A stretch of 64,000 nt of DNA, taken from positions 1 through 64,000 of the forward strand of contig NZ_BMHM01000008.1 in the NCBI RefSeq assembly GCF_014640815.1. The letters run 5' to 3'. A model generated the notes under the pieces. It saw only the letters and a program-made list of their open reading frames with translations, searched no databases and was not told where the DNA came from. The position numbers and the translations under genes are program-made. Positions 26,451-34,825 of the stretch are shown piece by piece; position 1 is the stretch's first letter, and each line of letters opens with the position of its first letter. The DNA comes from Vreelandella lutescens (lineage in GTDB: Bacteria; Pseudomonadota; Gammaproteobacteria; Pseudomonadales; Halomonadaceae).

Positions 26451-26477
26451 AAGGCTGGCCATTGGCCAGCCTTTTTT
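26451..26477 (+). terminator. Rho-independent terminator after flagellin 1
   Basis: aaggctggcc (26451-26460) pairs with ggccagcctt (26464-26473) with a three-base loop and a T run. Confidence 0.9.
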
Positions 26478-26495
26478 GTGACTGCATTTCAGATA

Positions 26496-26517
26496 TTATG
26501 GTGAAAATTCACCATAA
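26496..26517. promoter_or_regulatory. 10-bp inverted repeat before the giant transferase gene
   Basis: ttatggtgaa (26496-26505) and ttcaccataa (26508-26517) are exact reverse complements with only two bases between. The element lies between the flagellin terminator and the ATG at 26542. It could be an operator for an unknown regulator or an mRNA hairpin that sets expression of the transferase relative to flagellin. Confidence 0.5.
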
Positions 26518-26541
26518 GCATAGAGCGCTACCGAGGTAGTC

Positions 26542-29500
26542 ATGGCACGCAAGCAAGCAAAAAAAAATCAAAGCAATAAAAATAGACAAGCAGCCCCTAT
26601 TAACCAAAAATTAGCAAGTATGAATACGGCTTTTGATAAAGCTTATAAAGCCAATCAGTTGACACAAGCATTAAGCATTGCGGAGACAATAACCCAGCAG
26701 TTCCCCTCTAGCGCTCTAGGATGGGTTGCTAAGGCTGATACGTACGCACGTTTGAAGCAATTCGCTGATGCCATTAGTTGTATGCAGCAAATCGACAAGA
26801 TTATGAATCAAGTCCCGAGTGCATATCAGCTGAAACGTGCACAATACCAAGTCCTCGGTGGACAAGCATCCGAAGCGATTCCTACCCTTTTGAGTTTAGT
26901 GAAGCAGCAAGACACGAATGCTGCCATTTTTTCATGGCTGAGTCAGGCCTATCATGTACAAGGAAAAAATGACTTAGCACTGGAGGCTAACGACAAGGCA
27001 ATACAATTGGATCGAAGTAATGTGGATACATTGCTTTGGCGCAGCCGTATTTTGGATAATCTACGGCGACCTGGCGAGGCCAAAGAAGCATTGTTTGAAG
27101 TTAAAAAGTTGGTGCCTAGCAAAGTGAGTGTTAATAATCATCTAGGCAGCTTGGCCATGCGCGAAGGAGAATACAAAGAGGCTGAACATTATTTTCAAGC
27201 AGAGCTGAGCCTGCAAGATAATAGTCAGGTATTTTCGAATCTAATCATTGCGCAACACTATAATCCGGAAAATACGGCCGAGCAATTAAAAGAGATCCAT
27301 CTGCAGTGGGCAAAAAAGTATCAGCTCAAAAGCATAAGTGATGCATTCACATCGGCACGGCCTAACAAAAAAATACGGTTAGGGCTGCTCTCAGGTGGTT
27401 TCAGAGTTCACCCCGTTGGCCAAATGGTATTACCTGTACTGGAAAATCTCTCTTTCGATGAGTTTGAGCTGTTTGTTTACAGTACTAATCAAGTTCGAGA
27501 CTCTATCACTGAAAAAGTGAACGCTCTAGCCAGTAAATGGAGGGTTGTCGAAAACGTTACTAATCAGTATTTGAGTGACGTCATCAAGTCTGATGGTATC
27601 GATATCCTTCTAGACATGAATGGTGGTGGGGATGGTTCAAGGTACCAAGCCATCTCAAGTAAACCTACTCCTCTCATTGTAAAATGGGTAGGCATGCAGA
27701 TTAATACAACCGGTCTGGATGCCGTTGACTATTTCTTGAGTGATCATTTTGAAACCCCCCAGGGCAGCGACCATCTATACAGTGAAAAACTGATTCGTTT
27801 GCCGGATGATTATGTCTGTTACCAGCTACCGAAATATATGCCATCGGTGAGCAGTTTGCCCGCGCTTGGTAATCAATTTATTACCTTTGGCTGCTTGAAT
27901 AACCCGGCAAAGCTATCTCCACCCCTTATTACACAGTGGGCTCAGCTTCTTAATGAAGTACCAGGTAGTCAGTTACTGTTAAGGGGTATTCAGTTCGAGG
28001 GAGATGATTTCAAGCTAAAGATTGCTAAGCGCTTTAGCGAGCAAGGAATAGACGAGAGTCGTCTAATATTGGAGGGACCTGCTAGGCATGAGCAGTTTCT
28101 TACGACGTATCAACGCATCGATATCGCGCTGGATACGTGGCCATACTCTGGTGGCCTGACGACCTGCGAAGCTCTTGCAATGGGTGTACCTGTAGTCACA
28201 TGTGTGGGGCCGACATTCGCAGGTCGCCATAGTGCTACTCACCTTGCTAATGCCGGTTTGCCCGAGTTAGTAACGGATAACTGGGATGATTTCCGCAAGC
28301 GTGCAAAAGAGCTAGCGTCTGACTTACCTAACCTAGCTGTTATTCGTGCCGCGCTGCGCACTATCTTAACAGAATCGCCAATTTGCGATGGCAAACGATT
28401 TGCTAAGCATTTTACCAAGGCCATGCGCGGTATTTGGCAACGCCACTGCGAGGGCAAAGCGCCAGAAGCACTTACTTTTGATAAAGAGGGAGATGCTTGG
28501 TTTGCTGATGAAGATCAGGTAATTGAGTTAGTGGAGGTAGAAGCCGAGCCAGAACCGCAGGAAGCTGAGTTTGAGTGGAACATGGAAAGTCCCATTACTG
28601 TAATTGATAATGGCGCATTGTTTGCCCGCCATCCAAAATTCACCGAGTGGATGCAGACAGGCAATTTTAGTGTCATTACTTTTGATCCAGGAAGTTTATT
28701 AACTAAGCAGGCTGATGAACTAAAACAGTTTGGAGAATGGCACCATTATCCACATGCTACGCTGGGCGATGGAGCTGATGGAACCTTGTACGCTACTCTC
28801 GACCCAGAGCTAACAGGTTCATTAGAGCCATTAGCTGAACGGCAAACGATGGAACAGAATGACCCCCTCCGTGTACTCTCTACACTTCCTATTAGCACAA
28901 TTGCGCTAGATTCAATAGAAGGTCTTCCCGGAATAGATGTTCTAGTTCTGGATGATCTAAATGATGCGATGACAATTTTAAACAATGGGCATCGTTATTT
29001 AGAAAACATTATTTTAGTGATAGTGAAAGTCTCTAATAAAGCAACACATAAAAAACAAGCAAATAAATTTGAAATAGAAAATTGGATAAAAGAGAATGGT
29101 TTTAGATGTTATCGATCTGAAAACTCCTTTCCATATAGGGATAATGATCAAACGGAAACGTTTTTCATATTTCAAAGTGCTGAGAAAGAAGCACTTTTGC
29201 CAAAAGGGTTAAAATATAAACTGTCTTATTGCTGGCATCTGTTTGCCTGTGAAGAAAAAATGTCAAGCCAAATAGATGGTTGTCACTCAGAAGTTATGTT
29301 GAGTGACAAAAAAAGTGTTTCACTTTTAAAAGAGGAGCTAGTTGGCAAGAAATTTGTTCATATACGGTATCCTTTGATTTATGGGATATCTCTATTTGAC
29401 GAAAATGTAAGAAACTCAGCTAAAAGCTTGTCTTTAGAATATTCTTCTTTAGCTGGGGAAGAGGAGATAGTAAGAGAGATATGTAGGGCGACTAGTTCTG

Positions 29501-31800
29501 ACTTGGTTTTTACAGGTCACTCTTTTTATAATTTGAGCGTTAAAAGTGCTCCTTATATCAATGAAAACAGGAACCTCTTCGATCTTTTTGGTATCGTGCC
29601 ATTTTCTATTGTTGATGACCATGCGTATGCAGATTTTATGCTGTCACGGTGCAAGGGAGCCCCGGAAGAAATTATTATGGGTTCAACGTCCATGCAATTA
29701 TTAGATGAGTATGAAGCCGTTTCAGTTTCTAAAAAAGTGTATAAAATAAAAGTGCCACCTAAGGTAGCCGAGAAAGATGTAATTCCGTTTGAAGAGAAAG
29801 AGAATCGAGCTGTATTTCTAGGAAAGCTATACGATAATATACCGGCTAATTTAGCGATACTTAAAAGTAAGATAGATAAAGATACGCGCCTATCTAGTGA
29901 TGAAAAAAGAAAGATCTTAAAAATGGTTGAGGGCAGACAGGAGAATGCCTTCTACTCTCCTGAGGTCCATGAGCTTGCAGTGAGTGATTTGGTTCTGCTT
30001 TACTACGATTTGACAGACAAATTTTTTAGAAACTTGTATCGCGAAAAAGAACTAAAAAAAATCGTGAATGCTTTTAAAAAGCATAATATCCCTGTCCATG
30101 TCATCGGCGGAGATAAAAGTGCGTGGGCCTTCGAAGGTAAAGAGTATTGTGTTTTTTGGCCAAAGACCAACTATAAAAATGCAGTTGAATTTTTACATAA
30201 GTCAAAATACAACATAAACCTGACACCTAGCTATTCCGATACTTTGACAGGGCGAGCCATTGATATGATGGGGTCTAATTCACTGTGTATATCAGACTAT
30301 ACGCCCTATTATGAGAAATTAAATAAAGAGCTTGTCTATTTCGGGTGTGATTTTGTTGCATCGGGGGAGTTTATAGAAGGAAAAAATAAAGATTATGCAA
30401 GGGGGCAAAGTGAGCACATAAATAATATGTATAGTAATGAAAAAGTAGAAGAAGAGTGGGAGAGCTGTATTGCACAAGCATACGATATACTCAAAGATCG
30501 CTCTAATGCTAGTGATAAAGTTCCGTGCCAAGATCTGAAAAAAGAGAATGACCAAGAAGCCGTAAGTGAGCGTGAATTAAATCCAATAAGTCTGATGCAT
30601 AAACGAGAGATTTTGAAATTAAAAAATAAGAAAAAAATTCGCGTTGTTTTTCTTGCAATTCATAGAAGTGTTTGGAAGGTCGATGCTGTCTTCCAGGGAA
30701 TGTTGCGTGACCCAGTGTTTGAACCTATTGTTTTGGTATGCCCTGATCTTAACAAGAAAAACGATACTCTCACTTTTTCTGAAATGAAAGAGACATACAG
30801 TTATTTTAAAAATAAAGGGTATGAAGTTTTTTCCTCTTGGATGAAAAATAAAAGACAGTGGAGAAGCTTGGATAGCTTAAAGCCGGATTTGTTATTTTTT
30901 ACAAATCCGCATGGCCTTACCCATCCTGAGTATTATGATAGAGGATTTACTAGATTTCTTTCATGTTATGTGCCATATACATATCAGGTTGCTAAATATG
31001 AAAATGATTATAAATCTGATTACAATCAAGCTTTTCATAATGCAGTCTGGAGGATTTATGCGCCTCATAATGAAAGCTTGAGTATTAGTCGCCTGCATGC
31101 CGACAATAAGGGAAGTAATGTTGTGGTGACTGGTTATCCATTGGTAGAAGACCTGCTTGCTACTAATAATGATGGCTGTGTTTGGAAAAAACAGGAGGCT
31201 ACAAAAAAGAAAATTATTTGGGCACCACATCATACCATCAGCGATACAGATGAGAGTCTTCCGTTCTCTAATTTTGTAAAGATGTCTGATTTTATGTTAG
31301 AGCTTTCCGAGCGCTACAAAGACCAGGTGCAATGGGCTTTTAAGCCACATCCGTTGTTGAAAGAAAAATTATATAGAGCAGAAAATTGGGGGAGGGATAT
31401 CACTGATAATTATTACTCATATTGGGAGTGCTCGAAACATACGCAGTTAGAGCAAGGGGAGTACAGCGAACTTTTCCAAGCTTCAGATGCTTTAATTCAT
31501 GATTCAGTATCTTTTCTTGCAGAATATCTGGTGCTAGATAAGCCTGTTTTGTTTGTTGTCGATAAAGATGTGGAGTTGAAGCGCTTCATGACTCCATTTG
31601 GCATAAGTGCATATAATGCATCTCACCATGGAGCAACAACTAAAGATATCACAAGTTTTGTTGATTCGATTGTAAGTGGGGATGGCTTAGGGAATGAAAA
31701 AAGAAAACTGTTCTTGTCAGATAGTTTTAAGAGTGAGCTTTTTGAATCTTCAAGTAGGAAAATAATTGATGACTTAAAGAGTTCTATATTTAGTTCATGA
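26542..31800 (+). CDS. 1752-residue multidomain glycan transferase (TPR-OGT-FkbM-GT-TagF-like)
   Basis: Several parts can be told apart. Residues about 20-260 are TPR-like helices. About 274-640 form an O-GlcNAc-transferase-like (SPINDLY, GT41) domain: His290 in GGFRVHPVG, a UDP-sugar site near 534-570 with PYSGGLTTCEALAMGVPVV and GRHSATHLA. About 675-880 look like an FkbM-type methyltransferase core that has lost its SAM motifs (VITFDPGS, TIALDSIEGLPGIDVLVLDD). About 890-1335 resemble CgeB-like glycosyltransferases (NLTPSYSDTLTGRAIDMMGS). About 1364-1752 resemble CDP-glycerol glycerophosphotransferases: WAPHHTI near 1560, KPHP near 1601, IHDSVSFLAEYLV near 1653. The ATG has gaggt upstream. 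G/C falls sharply in the second half. Likely role: building a glycan on flagellin. Precise activities are inferred. Confidence 0.85.
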   Translation: MARKQAKKNQSNKNRQAAPINQKLASMNTAFDKAYKANQLTQALSIAETITQQFPSSALGWVAKADTYARLKQFADAISCMQQIDKIMNQVPSAYQLKRAQYQVLGGQASEAIPTLLSLVKQQDTNAAIFSWLSQAYHVQGKNDLALEANDKAIQLDRSNVDTLLWRSRILDNLRRPGEAKEALFEVKKLVPSKVSVNNHLGSLAMREGEYKEAEHYFQAELSLQDNSQVFSNLIIAQHYNPENTAEQLKEIHLQWAKKYQLKSISDAFTSARPNKKIRLGLLSGGFRVHPVGQMVLPVLENLSFDEFELFVYSTNQVRDSITEKVNALASKWRVVENVTNQYLSDVIKSDGIDILLDMNGGGDGSRYQAISSKPTPLIVKWVGMQINTTGLDAVDYFLSDHFETPQGSDHLYSEKLIRLPDDYVCYQLPKYMPSVSSLPALGNQFITFGCLNNPAKLSPPLITQWAQLLNEVPGSQLLLRGIQFEGDDFKLKIAKRFSEQGIDESRLILEGPARHEQFLTTYQRIDIALDTWPYSGGLTTCEALAMGVPVVTCVGPTFAGRHSATHLANAGLPELVTDNWDDFRKRAKELASDLPNLAVIRAALRTILTESPICDGKRFAKHFTKAMRGIWQRHCEGKAPEALTFDKEGDAWFADEDQVIELVEVEAEPEPQEAEFEWNMESPITVIDNGALFARHPKFTEWMQTGNFSVITFDPGSLLTKQADELKQFGEWHHYPHATLGDGADGTLYATLDPELTGSLEPLAERQTMEQNDPLRVLSTLPISTIALDSIEGLPGIDVLVLDDLNDAMTILNNGHRYLENIILVIVKVSNKATHKKQANKFEIENWIKENGFRCYRSENSFPYRDNDQTETFFIFQSAEKEALLPKGLKYKLSYCWHLFACEEKMSSQIDGCHSEVMLSDKKSVSLLKEELVGKKFVHIRYPLIYGISLFDENVRNSAKSLSLEYSSLAGEEEIVREICRATSSDLVFTGHSFYNLSVKSAPYINENRNLFDLFGIVPFSIVDDHAYADFMLSRCKGAPEEIIMGSTSMQLLDEYEAVSVSKKVYKIKVPPKVAEKDVIPFEEKENRAVFLGKLYDNIPANLAILKSKIDKDTRLSSDEKRKILKMVEGRQENAFYSPEVHELAVSDLVLLYYDLTDKFFRNLYREKELKKIVNAFKKHNIPVHVIGGDKSAWAFEGKEYCVFWPKTNYKNAVEFLHKSKYNINLTPSYSDTLTGRAIDMMGSNSLCISDYTPYYEKLNKELVYFGCDFVASGEFIEGKNKDYARGQSEHINNMYSNEKVEEEWESCIAQAYDILKDRSNASDKVPCQDLKKENDQEAVSERELNPISLMHKREILKLKNKKKIRVVFLAIHRSVWKVDAVFQGMLRDPVFEPIVLVCPDLNKKNDTLTFSEMKETYSYFKNKGYEVFSSWMKNKRQWRSLDSLKPDLLFFTNPHGLTHPEYYDRGFTRFLSCYVPYTYQVAKYENDYKSDYNQAFHNAVWRIYAPHNESLSISRLHADNKGSNVVVTGYPLVEDLLATNNDGCVWKKQEATKKKIIWAPHHTISDTDESLPFSNFVKMSDFMLELSERYKDQVQWAFKPHPLLKEKLYRAENWGRDITDNYYSYWECSKHTQLEQGEYSELFQASDALIHDSVSFLAEYLVLDKPVLFVVDKDVELKRFMTPFGISAYNASHHGATTKDITSFVDSIVSGDGLGNEKRKLFLSDSFKSELFESSSRKIIDDLKSSIFSS

Positions 31801-31813
31801 TCGCGTGATTATA

Positions 31814-31843
31814 AAGCGTCAGAGCCAATTTCCTCTGACGCTT
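31814..31843 (+). terminator. Hairpin after the giant transferase gene
   Basis: aagcgtcagag (31814-31824) pairs with ctctgacgctt (31833-31843) around an 8-base loop. The T run is weak. The rest of 31844-32006 is A/T-rich with no gene and should hold the promoter of the next gene. Confidence 0.7.
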
Positions 31844-32006
31844 GTACTTCAATGAAATTCTTAGGATTTAGGTGCCTTTTTTTTTGGTATTTTTGTGGGC
31901 CTGAGGGCCTATGTGCTTAGTTACTAGGGTTTTTTTACAGTTTTAAAAAAGAAATTTTGCATCGAGAACTTTGTATAATTTTTTATTTTTCATGAAGGAG
32001 GGTTAA

Positions 32007-33404
32007 TTGAATTCCTTACGTTATCCTTATGATGATGGTGATAATTTGGAGAGTCGCCATAGCTATACATATGCCCCTTATCATGGAAGGCAGTTTCTTG
32101 TGGCCTGGGAAGCGGCCAGGGATGTACTAATACGTGATGTTGATCTCAGTTATGTCTCGTTGCCTTCACCAGCTTCTACCCAAACGCCATACCCCACTGA
32201 TAATAATGTGGATACATCTGCTCTCCTTGAAAGTCTCAATTACCAGTTGTTTCGAAATAAGAAGCACCAAGCAGATAGTTTTTATAATTGGCTCAACTGG
32301 ATGATACAACGTTTTGAAGTTTCTAAGCGATTACATTTAGGTTATAAAATTAATAAAAATAAAATCGAACCAGTTGGAACGTATAGAGATCTTTCTTTAT
32401 ATGTCAGGTTTTCTGAAGTGTTGGTGGCTGCGTATCGTGAGTTTGAAAAGTTGCCAGCTCTTAATGCACTCATAAAATGTCTGGATACTTTATATTCAGT
32501 TGAAAAAAAATTGACTGTTGAGCAAAGACGGCGGGTCGCGTATGTGGCTAACATTGAACGAGAATTGGTATTTTATCTGTGCAGTAAGATTAACGAAAAT
32601 GTTCATCAATGTAGTTTAGATCTACCCCGTGCCCAAGAAAGTAATTGTTCTGGTAAATTGCTTGGCAATGTGACTTTATTACTTGCAGATACAATGCGTT
32701 CGCGTGCTTATGCTCAATCCTTATTGGCATATGGGTTTCGGATGGGGAAGATTATATTGATGACATCGTCATCTCAGAAAAAGTGGGGTCAATCTGAAAA
32801 AAGGCTCGTACCACCTGCATCTGATGCCTTTGGTGATGTTTTTATCCCTGACTTGCGGGTTCCGTTAGAAGATACTTGCCAGATGCTTTCTGAAAACATC
32901 GAGGTTCTTGATACGGGAAGTGTTAACAATCAATCCGTCATTGAGTCTTTAAATAGATTTAGTCATGAGCTTGTAGTGTTTTCCGGCTTTGGCGGAGAAA
33001 TTGTGCATAGGGATGTTTTAACCGCTGCCGGCCCTTTTCTTCATATGCATGCTGGGTGGTTACCAGAGTTTAGAGGCAGTACTACCACATATTACAGTTT
33101 CATGATATCTGGCAACGCTGGTGTTTCTGCTATTTTACTGTCACCAAGTATTGATGCTGGAGAAATTTTTTTTCGTGAGCTTTATCCTTTACCTCCCACT
33201 GATATGGAGATTGATTACTATTATGATGGTATAATCCGCTCTGATGTTATGATTCGAGTGCTGACTCACTATTATACTCATAAGCAATTGCCTGGTGGCC
33301 AAGTGCAAGACCAGAAGGAGGGTGAAACCTATTATGTTATCCACCCGCTTCTTAAAACGATTTCTATTCTTATGGTGCGCAGCAAATCACCATTTTATGG
33401 ATAA
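32007..33404 (+). CDS. Formyltransferase-fold protein with unknown N-terminal half
   Basis: This 465-residue protein starts at TTG, supported by gaaggaggg five bases upstream. The first 215 or so residues are helical and I recognise no domain. From about residue 219 (GNVTLLLADTMRSRAYAQ) the sequence follows the N10-formyl-THF transferase fold: MHAGWLPEFRGSTTTYYS near 347 and SPSIDAGEIFFRELY near 383. The catalytic His and Asp are present, but the usual Asn two residues before the His is His (LHMHAGWLP). It could formylate an amino sugar or use another acyl donor. It is A/T-rich like the neighbouring transferase and converges with the phosphoramidate operon. Confidence 0.75.
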   Translation: MNSLRYPYDDGDNLESRHSYTYAPYHGRQFLVAWEAARDVLIRDVDLSYVSLPSPASTQTPYPTDNNVDTSALLESLNYQLFRNKKHQADSFYNWLNWMIQRFEVSKRLHLGYKINKNKIEPVGTYRDLSLYVRFSEVLVAAYREFEKLPALNALIKCLDTLYSVEKKLTVEQRRRVAYVANIERELVFYLCSKINENVHQCSLDLPRAQESNCSGKLLGNVTLLLADTMRSRAYAQSLLAYGFRMGKIILMTSSSQKKWGQSEKRLVPPASDAFGDVFIPDLRVPLEDTCQMLSENIEVLDTGSVNNQSVIESLNRFSHELVVFSGFGGEIVHRDVLTAAGPFLHMHAGWLPEFRGSTTTYYSFMISGNAGVSAILLSPSIDAGEIFFRELYPLPPTDMEIDYYYDGIIRSDVMIRVLTHYYTHKQLPGGQVQDQKEGETYYVIHPLLKTISILMVRSKSPFYG

Positions 33405-33443
33405 TTTAATTCCGAGTGAGGGTTTTTGAAGTAAGCCCTTTTA

Positions 33444-34214
33444 TCATTCTGCGTTTCTCGTTGAGCCACGTGGTTGCCAAAACTGCGTGGCCACTTGCAG
33501 ATCTTCTTTACAGTCTACTTCTGCCCAACCATTTTCGATTAAGGCTGCCTGGACTTCCCACCCACTGTCAATTAAGTGCTGAAGAAAGCTTGTCATGTAC
33601 ATATTCAGGAAGTCCTTGCCATCGTAATGGGCATTTTGATCCATATTACGCCAGGCTTTTGCTAGTTGTGTTACATAATCGGCTCTGACTTTGATCAGAC
33701 CGATATATTGTCCGTCAATGTCATTATAAGAGTGTGGCTGTTTGCCTAATTCTATAATTCTGTTGTCATCCACTATCTTGAGTGTTTCAGCATCAGCTAA
33801 TGGATTATCCATGCGGGTAGCCCAGTAGCGTCTCCACTCTATATCTACGGCTAAACAGATCGGTGCATCACATAGCAGTAGTGTCTGCAGTACTTTGGGC
33901 TCATAAACGATATCGCCATAGCTAATGATTAGGTCGTCTTCACCGCTCATTACAGATTCAGCTGAAAATAACGTGCTAACCATATTTGTGTTTGCATAGT
34001 TTGGATTGAAGTGGGTGGTTATATCTGCTCGATTGAGCTGTTCGGCACAATAGCCTGCTACGACGTGAATGTCATGTATGCCAAGCTCCTTTAGTGTGGT
34101 GAGCTGGTGCTCTAATAGCGGTTTTTTTGAAAGCTCCACCAAGCATTTAGGCTTATTATTTGTTAGTGGGCGTAGTCGAGTGCCCTGACCAGCAGCAAGG
34201 ATAATAGCTATCAC
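33444..34214 (-). CDS. Nucleotidyltransferase, probable CTP:phosphoglutamine cytidylyltransferase (Cj1416-like)
   Basis: This 256-residue protein has the sugar-nucleotide/phosphocholine cytidylyltransferase fold: ILAAGQGTRLRPLTNNKPKC at the N-terminus with the key Lys in NKPKCL, the metal-binding Asp in ISYGDIVYE and a second acidic site in GWAEVDCKEDL. In Campylobacter jejuni the equivalent enzyme Cj1416 joins CMP to glutamine phosphate. I propose that role because the two upstream genes match the enzymes before and after it in that pathway. The start is GTG, overlapping the amidotransferase stop as GTGA. A phosphocholine cytidylyltransferase is the main alternative, but no choline kinase is near. 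Confidence 0.82.
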   Translation of the reverse strand: MIAIILAAGQGTRLRPLTNNKPKCLVELSKKPLLEHQLTTLKELGIHDIHVVAGYCAEQLNRADITTHFNPNYANTNMVSTLFSAESVMSGEDDLIISYGDIVYEPKVLQTLLLCDAPICLAVDIEWRRYWATRMDNPLADAETLKIVDDNRIIELGKQPHSYNDIDGQYIGLIKVRADYVTQLAKAWRNMDQNAHYDGKDFLNMYMTSFLQHLIDSGWEVQAALIENGWAEVDCKEDLQVATQFWQPRGSTRNAE

Positions 34215-34825
34215 GGTAGACGTCCTTCTGTTAAAAGCATGGTAATAAACGCTTTGTCAGCTGCGTTAATTTGAGAGTCTCGTTCTGGGTGCCACATGAT
34301 AGCAAGCCACGGTAAGGTGGTATGGCAGAGTGCTTCAATGCTGCCATCCTCTACCCAAGCGAGTGCACGTAGGTTGTTGCCTAGTGTATCGGGGTAAACA
34401 GCGTATTTATGGTAGCTATTCACTGTTCTTGGCGAGTGTTGGGTAAGTGGCCCGCTAATCGTATGTTCTATGGCAACGTGTCCAGATATAGAACGTAAAT
34501 GCCCTCCCTGGTAGTGATTAAGCATTTGCAGGCCTCGGCAAATGCCGAACACTGGCAACTGGTAGTAGGCCGCGTAATCAAGTGCTGCAGTTTCCAAAGC
34601 ATCCCGCTCAGGAGCGCTACCAATATCATTACCTCCTGTGAACACGATGGCATCTGGGCTCATGGCATGAAGATAAGTGCTAGGGTTAGAGACGCCACTA
34701 GCTAGCGGGAGTGGCAAAAAGCCCCACTCCCAAAGCAGCTTTGCAAAGCGTATGTCTAAACAGTCACGAACTTCTCTGTAATTCGGATCTGCATCTCTGC
34801 GTTGTGAAATTGCAACGCGTTTCAT
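34211..34825 (-). CDS. Class I glutamine amidotransferase, probable gamma-glutamyl-CDP-amidate hydrolase (Cj1417-like)
   Basis: This 204-residue hydrolase has the class I amidotransferase triad: Cys96 in GICRGLQML, His179 and Glu181 in MWHPERD. It is a stand-alone domain of the gamma-Glu-GABA hydrolase (PuuD) type. In C. jejuni, Cj1417 splits CDP-L-glutamine to cytidine diphosphoramidate and glutamate, freeing the P-N group. Gene order supports that role: it overlaps the glutamine-kinase-like gene upstream (ATGA) and the cytidylyltransferase downstream (GTGA). If the context is ignored, a polyamine-catabolic PuuD would be the fallback, but no puu genes are present. Confidence 0.82.
   Translation of the reverse strand: MKRVAISQRRDADPNYREVRDCLDIRFAKLLWEWGFLPLPLASGVSNPSTYLHAMSPDAIVFTGGNDIGSAPERDALETAALDYAAYYQLPVFGICRGLQMLNHYQGGHLRSISGHVAIEHTISGPLTQHSPRTVNSYHKYAVYPDTLGNNLRALAWVEDGSIEALCHTTLPWLAIMWHPERDSQINAADKAFITMLLTEGRLP

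Noticed and set aside
34211-34825. Putrescine catabolism enzyme PuuD
   Set aside because: No other puu genes are present, and the gene overlaps the kinase- and cytidylyltransferase-like genes of the phosphoramidate set.
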